A DNA stretch of 23,248 nt from Pseudomonadota bacterium (GTDB lineage: Bacteria; Pseudomonadota; Gammaproteobacteria; Burkholderiales; Burkholderiaceae_C), in assembly GCA_023410975.1 (NCBI GenBank), contig JAEYPG010000293.1, positions 1 to 23,248 of the forward strand. The letters run 5' to 3'. Every line of letters begins with the position of its first letter. The first letter of the stretch is position 1. The notes under the pieces were generated by a model. It had not been told where the DNA came from. It did not search any database and saw only the letters and a list, made by a program, of their open reading frames with translations. Positions 15,462-21,978 of this stretch are shown piece after piece. The position numbers and the translations under genes were made by a program.

Positions 15462-15500
15462 GTTGTCCGTCATCGTACAACTCACCTCTTCGCACCACAA
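15462..15500 (-). promoter_or_regulatory. Candidate promoter and GntR-type operator of the bug3-gudD block
   Basis: On the minus strand, TTGTGG (15500-15495), a 17-base spacer and TACGAT (15477-15472) form a plausible sigma-70 core. The -10 box is embedded in GTTGTACGATGACGGACAAC (15481-15462), whose GTTGT and ACAAC ends are exact inverted repeats. Its first nine bases equal those of the udh operator at 21049. It is about 160 bases upstream of the bug3 start, so the leader would be long. Both promoter boxes are imperfect and the call rests on the shared motif. Confidence 0.55.
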
Positions 15501-15569
15501 GGCGTCGCGGGTTGTGGAGAACACCTAGATGGTGCGGCCCGGGACGGTTGACGGCCGGCGGTGGCGGCC

Positions 15570-16109
15570 TCAGCGCAGGCTGAAGAGAACGTAGTCGGCC
15601 GTGTAGGGCACGCGCGCCGAAGCGCCGGCCCGCGCCGCGCTGCAGCCGGTACTGGGCGCGACGCCACCCACCGTGTGGATGCGCTGCACGCTGCTGATGC
15701 GGCTGAAGACACCCTCCTGGCCCACGGAGCGGGCCCGCAGCAGCAGCCAGGGAATGGCGCCGGCGGCGGGCGCCTCTGCCTGCGCCTGCACGGTGCCGAC
15801 GATGCGGCTGCCGTCGTCGGCTTCCCAGTGCGGGCCCACGTAATGGCGGCCGATGCGCTGGCCGCGCGTGTCGAAGAGCTCGGCCTCGGGCGCGACGAAG
15901 GCCCATTCGTAGCCCGAGGCGTCGGCCTTGAGGCGGCACTCGTAGACCTGCACGCCGCGCGCCGGCACCACCAGCGCCAGCCGCTCGTTCGCCGCGGGCC
16001 GCAGCCGCTGCGGCACCTCGGGCGCCGTGGCCGGGCCCTGCAGGACGGCGCAGCCGCCAAGGAGGAGCGCCGGCAGCGCGGCAAGCCAGCCAGGGGGAAA
16101 CAGGCGCAT
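15570..16109 (-). CDS. DUF3455 family lipoprotein
   Basis: A 179-residue predicted lipoprotein. The signal peptide ends with LLGGC (Cys20). The DUF3455 hallmarks follow: RGVQVYECRL (about 51-60), YEWAFVAPEAELFD, GRHYVGPHWEADDGS, AIPWLLLRA, IQR-like VQRIHTVGG and a C-terminal VPYTADYVLFSLR. The family is common in proteobacteria and has no established function. The ATG at 16109 has an AGGTGAT ribosome site. The gene is on the same strand as bug3 but 267 bases upstream and separated from it by the operator region, so it is probably an independent unit. It is divergent from the pectate lyase gene. Confidence 0.85.
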   Translation of the reverse strand: MRLFPPGWLAALPALLLGGCAVLQGPATAPEVPQRLRPAANERLALVVPARGVQVYECRLKADASGYEWAFVAPEAELFDTRGQRIGRHYVGPHWEADDGSRIVGTVQAQAEAPAAGAIPWLLLRARSVGQEGVFSRISSVQRIHTVGGVAPSTGCSAARAGASARVPYTADYVLFSLR

Positions 16110-16281
16110 GGATCACCTCCGCACAAAGACTCGGGAACCGTCCCGGGGCGCGCAGTGTGGTGCGGCCCGCGCTGCCGCGCCGGGCATGTCCCGGCCGCCG
16201 GAACGGCCTTGGCGACCGGACAGCGCCTCGTGCGCGCGGCCCTTGGAGGCCGCAGCCCAGACCCCTTCTGCTTCGTCCCTA

Positions 16282-16294
16282 GTTGTCCGTCAAC
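16282..16294. promoter_or_regulatory. Operator-like site upstream of the pectate lyase
   Basis: GTTGTCCGTCAAC has GTTG / CAAC inverted ends. It matches the plus-strand reading of the bug3 operator (GTTGTCCGTCATC at 15462-15474) at 12 of 13 positions. Confidence 0.45.
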
Positions 16295-16395
16295 AGCTCA
16301 CTTGTTTTGCTTTGTTTCAAGCAGGGATGCAAATGGAGTTTGGAGCTTTTACCTACTTAAAAAGTTCTAGTGCCACCTATTGGGGCTTTCCTTAG

Positions 16396-16434
16396 CTTTC
16401 AAATAGCTGTCAGCTTCATACGATGTCCTACAAC
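16396..16434 (+). promoter_or_regulatory. Candidate pectate lyase promoter with operator half-site
   Basis: CTTTCA, a 17-base spacer and TACGAT (16419-16424) form a weak sigma-70 core. TACGATGTCCTACAAC (16419-16434) agrees with the bug3 promoter element TACGATGACGGACAAC at 13 of 16 positions, including the -10 box and the ACAAC end. The start codon is 100 bases downstream. The -35 box matches poorly. Confidence 0.4.
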
Positions 16435-16534
16435 TCGTTCGCCCCGGACGGGTTTGTCTGGCCGCCCGGCGCTGCTTGCGCCCTCCTCTCCCCCCTCCCG
16501 GCGGCCGGTCCCAACACTCCACAGCAAAGAGACG

Positions 16535-18337
16535 ATGAAGCGCAGAACCTTTGTGATGTCCGGTTTCGCTCCCGTGGTCCTGGCCGCCTGCGGCGGCGGC
16601 GGCGATCCCGCACCGCCCACCACGCGCGAGAACGCGCTGGACGCGATGAAGCGCGCCGTGGCCTACATGAACGGCACCGTGTCCTACGAGGGCGGCTACG
16701 TCTGGGACTACCTGCCCGACTTCTCGCGCACCTGGGGCGAGATGGAGGCCAAGCGCACGATGTGCTGGATCCAGCCGCCAGGCACGCCTTCCGTGGGCCA
16801 CGCCCTGCTCGACGCCTACCACGCCAGCGCCGACGAGGGCATCTACGCGGCCGCGGACCGCACCGCGCGGGCGCTGGTGAAGGCGCAGCACCCGGCCGGC
16901 GGCTGGAACTACATCCACGACTTCGCGGGCGAGGAATCGCTCAAGCAGTGGTACGGGACCATCGGCGCCAACGGCTGGCGGCTGGAGGAGTTCCAGCACT
17001 ACTACGGCAACGCCACCTTCGACGACGCGGGCACCGCCGTGGCCTCGCAGGTGCTGCTGCGCACGTACCTGGAGAAGCGCGACCCCTTCTTCAAGGCACC
17101 GCTGAACAACGCGATCCGCTTCGTGCTCGCGGCGCAGTTCTCGGGCGGCGTGGCCGACGGCGGCTGGCCGCAGCGCTTCCCCGCCGCCAACGGCGTCTCG
17201 GAGATGCCCGCGCCCAACCCGCAGCAGATCCCGGCCACGCCCGGCGTGCGCCAGGGCATGGAGGACGGCGACTACACGCGCCACGTCACCTTCAACGACG
17301 ACGTGGCGGGCGAGAACATCAAGTTCCTGCTGATGTGCGTCGTCAGCCTGGGCCCTGGCGACCTGGAGCCCGACATCACCCATGCCGAGCTGGTGTCCCG
17401 GGTGCACCGCGCCATGCAGTGCCTCAAGCGGATGCAGTACTTCAACGGCGTCCAGGCCGGCTGGGGACTGCAGCACCTGGCGGTGGACCAGGACGGCCGC
17501 CGCGCCGGCGAGCCCGCCGGCGCGCGCAGCTACGAGCCGCGCTCGCTGGCCACGCACACCACGCAGACCAACATCCAGCAGCTCTTCAACTACTTCCGCC
17601 TCACCGGCGACCGCACTTATCTCGACGGCGTGCCGGCGGCCATCGCCTGGCTGGAAAGCGTGCCGCTGACGGCGCAGATGAAGGCGGAGAACCCGCTCAT
17701 CGCCAACCGCTCGCACCCCACCTTCGTTGAGCTGGGAACCAACCTCCCGCTGTTCGTGCACCGCTACGGATCGAACATCCACAACGGCGCCTACTACGTG
17801 GACTACGACTGGCACAACACGCCCAGCCACTACTCGGCCGGGCGCGCCATCGACATCGCGGGGCTGCGCAAGGCCTACGCCGAGCTGATGGCGATGACGG
17901 ACGCGCAGGTGGCGGCGATGGTGGCGGGCTCGCCGCTGAACGCCACCGCGCCGCGCGCGCTGCCGCGCTACTTCTCGCTGCGCGAGGTGGACTTCGCGGA
18001 CCTCTACGCCGGCGCGGTGATGGCGAGCCCCACGGTGGACGAGGCCGCGGCGCAGGCGGTGGTGGCGGACCTGGGGACGAAGAACTACTGGCTGGTGCCG
18101 CTGTCGGCCACGACCAATCCCTACACCGCCCCCGGCACGGCCGCGCCCTACACGGGCACGGCCTACCAGAGCAAGCACGTGGGCGACCGCAGCGACACCT
18201 CGCCCTACGACCCCATGGACCCGCCGCTGGACGGCAGCTACACGCCGCAGCCCAAGGCGCTGGGCATCTCGACCACCGGTTTCATCAGCAACCTCGGGAA
18301 GCTGGTGGCCTACGTGGCGCCGGTGAAGGCGCCATGA
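16535..18337 (+). CDS. Pectate lyase family protein (PL10-like, PF09492), predicted lipoprotein
   Basis: A 600-residue exported protein. The N-terminus KRRTF followed by a short hydrophobic stretch and LAAC gives a lipobox at Cys19; the twin arginines might also route it through Tat. The catalytic module (about residues 30-480) has the PL10 hallmarks AGGWNYIHDF (about 121-130), GGWPQ (209-213) and YTRHVTFNDD (247-256), and the alpha-helical NIQQLFNYFRLTGDRTYLDGV repeat typical of the alpha/alpha toroid. PL10 enzymes cleave polygalacturonate by calcium-dependent beta-elimination. The C-terminal 100 residues are Pro/Thr-rich and unassigned. The upstream 55 in-frame codons run through promoter sequence, so the ATG at 16535 (AAAGAG upstream) is preferred. 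It would supply galacturonate oligomers to the uronate genes nearby. PL10 membership is from motif recognition, not alignment. Confidence 0.8.
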   Translation: MKRRTFVMSGFAPVVLAACGGGGDPAPPTTRENALDAMKRAVAYMNGTVSYEGGYVWDYLPDFSRTWGEMEAKRTMCWIQPPGTPSVGHALLDAYHASADEGIYAAADRTARALVKAQHPAGGWNYIHDFAGEESLKQWYGTIGANGWRLEEFQHYYGNATFDDAGTAVASQVLLRTYLEKRDPFFKAPLNNAIRFVLAAQFSGGVADGGWPQRFPAANGVSEMPAPNPQQIPATPGVRQGMEDGDYTRHVTFNDDVAGENIKFLLMCVVSLGPGDLEPDITHAELVSRVHRAMQCLKRMQYFNGVQAGWGLQHLAVDQDGRRAGEPAGARSYEPRSLATHTTQTNIQQLFNYFRLTGDRTYLDGVPAAIAWLESVPLTAQMKAENPLIANRSHPTFVELGTNLPLFVHRYGSNIHNGAYYVDYDWHNTPSHYSAGRAIDIAGLRKAYAELMAMTDAQVAAMVAGSPLNATAPRALPRYFSLREVDFADLYAGAVMASPTVDEAAAQAVVADLGTKNYWLVPLSATTNPYTAPGTAAPYTGTAYQSKHVGDRSDTSPYDPMDPPLDGSYTPQPKALGISTTGFISNLGKLVAYVAPVKAP

Positions 18338-18431
18338 GGGTTTGACGACGGCCCGAGAGCCCCGGGGGCGAACCACAAGCCGTCCAGCCGCCGCGGGGCA
18401 CGCAGCTCCGTGGCGGCCTGCTCCATCCCGC

Positions 18432-19040
18432 TCAGGCGTGGATGTACTTCTCGAACACCGCGCTGAAGTCGCGCCGCGTGTGGTCCTGCAGCACCGCGTG
18501 GTTGAGGCTGCGCAGCAGCTCGGTGAACTGCCCGGCCAGGCTCTCGCCCGCGCCCGTGCTGCCCAGCTTGTAGGCCGTCGCCGTGGCGTTGAGCGCGTGC
18601 AGCGCGTGGCCGCGGCAGACCTCGTCGTGGTGCTGCAGCCGGCCGATGGTGATCAGCGCCTTGTAGATGTCCTTCACCGGCTCGACGAAGCTCTTCCTCA
18701 CGTCGATGCTGAAAGGCATGGCGCCGATGGCGAACTTCAGCTCCAGGTCCATGTCCAGCGTGCCCGCCGTCTCCAGCGTCACGCCCGTGACGGCATGGCT
18801 GGCGTACTCGTAGCGCTTGATGGAGCGCTTGGACGACACCGCCGACTCGCCGTCCACGTGGATCAGCGCGAAGTTGGTGAAGCAGTACTCGTCCTTCTTC
18901 GACTTGATGAGAAAGAAGATCCGCTCGCCGTCCTCGTGGAACAGGTAGTCGTCGGCGTCCACGCTGCCGAAGTCCCGGGGCTGGACGATGGTGCCGATGT
19001 CGCTGAGGCCCAAGGCCTCGGAAGCCAGCTTCTTGAACAT
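18432..19040 (-). CDS. PH domain-containing protein (bPH_1 / DUF1696 family)
   Basis: A 202-residue cytosolic protein. The N-terminal 125 residues form a bacterial PH domain of the bPH_1 family: MFKKLASEALGLSDIGTIV, then DADDYLFHEDGERIFFLIKSKKDEYCFTN-type strands, ALIHVDGESAVSSKRSIKRYEY and the acidic ETAGTLDMDLELKF strand. The remaining 75 residues are helical and unassigned. Family function is unknown; some members respond to stress. The ATG at 19040 has AAGGGA upstream, whereas the 50 extra in-frame codons are Gly/Pro-rich and unrelated. It is divergent from the GntR gene at 19356 and shows no clear link to uronate metabolism. Confidence 0.82.
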   Translation of the reverse strand: MFKKLASEALGLSDIGTIVQPRDFGSVDADDYLFHEDGERIFFLIKSKKDEYCFTNFALIHVDGESAVSSKRSIKRYEYASHAVTGVTLETAGTLDMDLELKFAIGAMPFSIDVRKSFVEPVKDIYKALITIGRLQHHDEVCRGHALHALNATATAYKLGSTGAGESLAGQFTELLRSLNHAVLQDHTRRDFSAVFEKYIHA

Positions 19041-19355
19041 GGTGCGGTCCCTTGCAAGGCGGTGAAATGAGGGTCGCGGGCGGCTGCCGCAGCAGGAGTT
19101 GTTCCCGAGCGGGCACGGCCCGGATGCGCACCCTGCGCCGTCCCCGGCGTTGCCGTCAACCGTTGAGGGCCCCCGGACGCCGGCCGCCACTGACGCCCCA
19201 CTTGTTTGACAACCCGCCCAGCCTTTGCTGAACTTACCCGGGATTCCTCCTGAAAACCGGCGGACAAGCAGACGGGATTTGTCAGAATCCTCTGACGTTC
19301 AATCACTCAAACGAAGGTCCGGCGGCCCACGGGGGCGGCCGGATGCCAGACAGCC
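19041..19355. other. 315-bp divergent intergenic region between PH-domain and GntR genes
   Basis: No gene is seen. It holds TTGTTTGACAA (19202-19212), an 11-bp palindrome whose TTGACA could be a -35 box with a poor -10 (TGAACT) 17 bases on, reading toward the GntR gene. It also holds GTCAGAATCCTCTGAC (19281-19296), with 6-bp perfect arms, 60 bases before the GntR start. Both are plausible autoregulatory sites. Confidence 0.5.
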
Positions 19356-20075
19356 ATGACCGAACTGCGCCTGCAGAAGGACGGCAGCGGGACGCTGCCG
19401 GAACGCATCTATGCCCGCGTGGTGGAAGGCATCCTGCGCGGCGACTTCGGCGCCGGCGGCAAGCTGCCCACCGAGGGCGAGCTCGCCACGCGCTTCGGCG
19501 TCTCGCGCCCGACGGTGCGCGAGGCGCTGTCGCGGCTGCGCTCGGACGGCGTGATCGAGACCCGCCGCGGCTCGGGCAGCCACGTGGTCGCTTCCGGCGC
19601 CGGCACGCCCGCGCCCAGCACCCCGCCCATCAGCAGCCTGGCCGACATCGAGCGCTACTACGCCTTCCGCAGCTGCGTGGAGGCCGGCGCCGCCGCCGCC
19701 GCCGCCGAGTACCGCGACGCCGCCGACCTGGAAGCCATCCGCTCCAGCCTCGATACGCTCAACGAGGCCATGCAGGGCGGCCAGCCCGGCATCGAGCAGG
19801 ACCTGCGCTTCCACTTCGCCATCGCCCGCGCCGCGCACAACCCCTTCTTCCTCAGCACTATCGAGACCACGGTGGCGCCGATCCGCCAGTTCATGGAGCT
19901 GGCCAACAGCGTGACGGACAAGAAGAGCCCCGAACGCGTGCGCACCGTGCAGGCCGAGCACCAGGCCATCGTGGACGCCATCGCGCGCCGCGCCCCGCAT
20001 GACGCCGCCGAGGCCGTGCGCGTGCACGTGCTCAACGCCAAGCGGCGCATCTTCGAAAAGACGCGGCTGGTCTGA
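19356..20075 (+). CDS. FCD-type GntR (FadR subfamily) transcriptional regulator A
   Basis: A 239-residue regulator. The winged helix-turn-helix spans about 10-80, with LPTEGELATRFGVSRPTVREALSRL as the recognition region and GSGSHV as the wing. The C-terminal FCD domain has the metal/carboxylate pocket residues Asp149, His153, His202 and His224. This pocket in FadR relatives binds small organic acids, and binding usually releases DNA. The ATG at 19356 has no good ribosome site, only GGATG-like sequence upstream, so expression may be low. It faces the second regulator tail to tail. Its effector and targets are unknown, and uronate- or aldarate-derived acids are a contextual guess. Confidence 0.88.
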   Translation: MTELRLQKDGSGTLPERIYARVVEGILRGDFGAGGKLPTEGELATRFGVSRPTVREALSRLRSDGVIETRRGSGSHVVASGAGTPAPSTPPISSLADIERYYAFRSCVEAGAAAAAAEYRDAADLEAIRSSLDTLNEAMQGGQPGIEQDLRFHFAIARAAHNPFFLSTIETTVAPIRQFMELANSVTDKKSPERVRTVQAEHQAIVDAIARRAPHDAAEAVRVHVLNAKRRIFEKTRLV

Positions 20076-20131
20076 ATCCGCCCGCGCCGGCACGCCCGGC
20101 CCAAGACCTTGATGCCCTCACGCATCACCTG

Positions 20132-20166
20132 AAGTTGCTTGACAACTTTTAGACCTGCATGACAAT
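20132..20166 (+). promoter_or_regulatory. Orphan promoter-operator pointing into regulator B's 3' end
   Basis: AAGTTGCTTGACAACTT (20132-20148) is a palindrome with 6-bp perfect arms. It includes TTGACA (20139-20144), and GACAAT (20161-20166) follows after 16 bases, giving a good plus-strand sigma-70 core. Downstream is AGGAGAAGCCGATG with an ATG at 20217, but no plausible protein follows. The site resembles the operators at 19202 and 21049. Confidence 0.5.
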
Positions 20167-20242
20167 TCGCGCCGCCGCGGCATGACCCTTGCCCGGCGCG
20201 AACGCAGGAGAAGCCGATGTCCGCCCTGGAGCACACACGCCC

Positions 20243-20264
20243 TGCCGGCCCGCGCAGGCCGGCA
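20243..20264. terminator. Hairpin after regulator B (no T-run)
   Basis: TGCCGGCC / GGCCGGCA with a six-base loop lies seven bases past the stop of the regulator at 20271. The lack of a T-run makes it a weak or Rho-assisted terminator for that gene. Confidence 0.45.
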
Positions 20265-20270
20265 ACGGCG

Positions 20271-20990
20271 TCAGCTTGTCTCGCCGGCGGCGCGGCGGCG
20301 GCGTTCGCGGCTGTTGGCCAGGTGCGTGCGCATGGCCGCGCGCGCAGCCTCCGGGTCCTGGCGCAGGATCGCGTCGTAGATGCTCTGGTGCTCGCCGTTG
20401 GTGCGCAGCAGGTAGGCCTGCAGCTCGGCGCTGGTCTCGTTGCCCAGCCGCGCGCGCGGGATGATCTTGGCGCCCAGCGAGCTCAGCAGCTCGGCGAAGT
20501 GGCCGTTCTGCGTGGCACGGGCGATCTCCAGGTGGAAGCCGAAGTCCGGGCCCACCGCGTCGCGCCCTTCCGCCACCGCCGCGGCGAAGGCGTCCAGGGC
20601 GCTGCGCATCTCGCGCAGGTTGTCCTCGGTGCGGCGCATGGCCGCCAGCGCCGCGGCCTCGGTCTCCAGCCCGATGCGCAGCTCCAGCACCGCGATCACG
20701 TCGCGCAGCGTCTCCAGCTGTTCCGGCGTGATGCGGAACGAGGCCTCGCCCGGCCCCACCACGAAAGTGCCCACGCCGTGGCGCGTCTCCACGAGCCCCG
20801 CGGCCTGCAGCTTGGAAATCGCCTCCCGCACCACGGTGCGGCTGACCCCGAACTCGGCCATCACCGCCGCCTCGGTGGGCAGCTTGTGGCCCGGCGCCAG
20901 GGCGCCCTCGCGGATGCGCTCGGTCAGCGCCTCGACCAGTTCCTGCGCCAGGGAGCGCGGCCTCTTGCGCGCGGACAAAACGGTGTTCAT
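20271..20990 (-). CDS. FCD-type GntR (FadR subfamily) transcriptional regulator B, likely uronate operon regulator
   Basis: A 239-residue regulator with the same architecture as regulator A. The helix-turn-helix is at about 37-77 (LPTEAAVMAEFGVSRTVVREAISKL, wing GVGTFV), and the FCD pocket residues are Asp149, His153, His201 and His223. It is divergent from the udh operon and shares a 137-base promoter region containing two strong palindromes, which makes it the prime candidate for control of udh. I chose the ATG at 20990 (AGGGG upstream); a TTG 13 codons earlier is in frame but lies inside the 21-bp palindrome. Repression relieved by an uronate or aldarate is the usual mode for this family. 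The specific effector is not deducible. Confidence 0.88.
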   Translation of the reverse strand: MNTVLSARKRPRSLAQELVEALTERIREGALAPGHKLPTEAAVMAEFGVSRTVVREAISKLQAAGLVETRHGVGTFVVGPGEASFRITPEQLETLRDVIAVLELRIGLETEAAALAAMRRTEDNLREMRSALDAFAAAVAEGRDAVGPDFGFHLEIARATQNGHFAELLSSLGAKIIPRARLGNETSAELQAYLLRTNGEHQSIYDAILRQDPEAARAAMRTHLANSRERRRRAAGETS

Positions 20991-21013
20991 GACTAGTGAA
21001 ACCCCTAACGGTT

Positions 21014-21034
21014 GCGCCTTGACAGTCAAGGCGC
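21014..21034. promoter_or_regulatory. 21-bp perfect palindrome in the udh/GntR divergent promoter
   Basis: The arms GCGCCTTGAC and GTCAAGGCGC flank a single central base. The palindrome contains the likely -35 box of udh (TTGACA, 21019-21024). It is unlike the GTTGTACGACAAC operator, so it may bind a second regulator. Confidence 0.7.
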
Positions 21035-21047
21035 GAAAAACTCAAAT
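21019..21047 (+). promoter_or_regulatory. Sigma-70 promoter of the udh operon
   Basis: A consensus -35 TTGACA (21019-21024) is followed after 17 bases by TCAAAT (21042-21047), which matches the -10 consensus at four of six positions. The predicted start falls inside the operator at 21049-21061. The udh ATG is 80 bases downstream. Confidence 0.72.
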
Positions 21048-21048
21048 A

Positions 21049-21061
21049 GTTGTACGACAAC
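21049..21061. promoter_or_regulatory. GntR/FadR-type operator GTTGTACGACAAC
   Basis: A perfect 13-bp palindrome (GTTGT-ACG-ACAAC) directly after the -10 box of the udh promoter, a classic repressor position. The spacing and TTGT...ACAA ends are typical of FCD-type GntR sites. GTTGTACGA also occurs in the bug3 promoter. Confidence 0.7.
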
Positions 21062-21127
21062 AGACGACAGACGACAAGCGTGGTTTCCCACTCGAACCTG
21101 TCGTGACCACCCGGAGTTTCGAACACC

Positions 21128-21958
21128 ATGCTGACTGAGCCTGTCACTCCCCTGCGCTTTCATCGACTGCTGCTGACCGGCGCCGCCGGCGGCCTGGGGC
21201 GCGAGCTGCGTCAGCGCCTCAAGCGCTACTGCGACGTCCTGCGGCTGTCGGACGTGGCCTCGCTGGGCGAGGCCGCGGAGGGCGAGGAACTGATGCCCGC
21301 GCCGCTGCAGGACAAGGCCGCGGTGCAGGCGCTGCTCAAGGACGTGGACGCCGTCGTCCACCTGGGCGGCGTCTCCACCGAGCAGCCCTGGCAGCCGATC
21401 CTCGAAGCCAACATCATCGGCACCTACAACCTGTACGAGGCCGCGCGGCTCAACGGCGTCAAGCGCATCTTTTTCGCCAGCTCCAACCACGTCTGCGGCT
21501 TCTACAAGCAGAGCGAGGTCATCGGCGTGGACGCCCCGGCGCGCCCGGACGGCCTCTATGGCCTGTCCAAGGCCTTCGGCGAGGACGTGGCGCGGCTGTA
21601 TTTCGACCGCTTCGGCATCGAGACCGCCTGCGTGCGCATCGGCTCCTCCTTCCCCGAGCCGCGCGACCGCCGCATGCTGGCCACCTTCATGAGCTACGAC
21701 GACCTGGAGCGCCTGGTGATGGCCGTGCTGACCACGCCGGTGCTGGGCTGCAGCGTCATCTACGGCGTCTCCGACAACCAGACGCGCTTCTACGACAACA
21801 GCGGCGCCGCGCACATCGGCTACCGCCCGCAGGACAGCTCCGACCGCTTCCGCGCCGCGCTGGAGGCCAGGCAGCCCAAGCTGGACCTCAACGACCCGGC
21901 CGTGATCTACCAGGGCGGCGCCTTCGTGCGCACCGGCCCCTTCGACGACAACGCCTGA
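21128..21958 (+). CDS. udh: NAD-dependent uronate dehydrogenase
   Basis: A 276-residue extended-SDR protein. The NAD-binding motif LLTGAAGGLG is at 15-24, with Asp42 (LSDV) positioned for the NAD ribose. VVHLGGVSTEQPW is a characteristic uronate-dehydrogenase segment. FASSNHVCGFY holds the catalytic Ser, and the YGLSK motif gives Tyr144 and Lys148. The length and the VRIGSSFPEPRDRRML segment match known bacterial enzymes. It oxidises D-galacturonate and D-glucuronate to the aldaro-lactones, which hydrolyse to galactarate or glucarate. The start at 21128 has GGAG 11 bases upstream. It is first in an operon with the lactonase and TRAP receptor genes. Confidence 0.93.
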   Translation: MLTEPVTPLRFHRLLLTGAAGGLGRELRQRLKRYCDVLRLSDVASLGEAAEGEELMPAPLQDKAAVQALLKDVDAVVHLGGVSTEQPWQPILEANIIGTYNLYEAARLNGVKRIFFASSNHVCGFYKQSEVIGVDAPARPDGLYGLSKAFGEDVARLYFDRFGIETACVRIGSSFPEPRDRRMLATFMSYDDLERLVMAVLTTPVLGCSVIYGVSDNQTRFYDNSGAAHIGYRPQDSSDRFRAALEARQPKLDLNDPAVIYQGGAFVRTGPFDDNA

Positions 21959-21978
21959 GCTTTCGAGGAACCTTGGCC

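Larger units (their letters stand above)
16110..16534. other. 425-bp intergenic region with AT-rich island
   Basis: No gene is seen here. The stretch from about 16290 to 16425 is clearly AT-richer than everything around it, with runs such as TTGTTTTGCTTTGTTTC and CTTAAAAAG. This is typical of a regulatory region in such a GC-rich genome. It holds two operator-like sites listed separately. It would contain the divergent promoters of the DUF3455 gene and the pectate lyase gene. Confidence 0.6.

Noticed and set aside
15303..15524. N-terminal extension of 74 codons on bug3
   Set aside because: It covers the promoter and operator region, lacks receptor-like sequence, and would bury the signal peptide inside the protein.
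12627..15551. A plus-strand frame of 974 codons over gudD and bug3
   Set aside because: It is a GC-driven antisense shadow with no recognisable domain, and the minus-strand genes are unambiguous.
16370..16534. N-terminal extension of 55 codons on the pectate lyase
   Set aside because: It would bury the signal peptide and lipobox and reads through the candidate promoter.
20217..20996. Plus-strand frame of 259 codons opposite regulator B
   Set aside because: It has a good ribosome site and start, but the product beyond about 15 codons is the antisense of a clear GntR gene. It is not called as a CDS; the start region is discussed as a finding.
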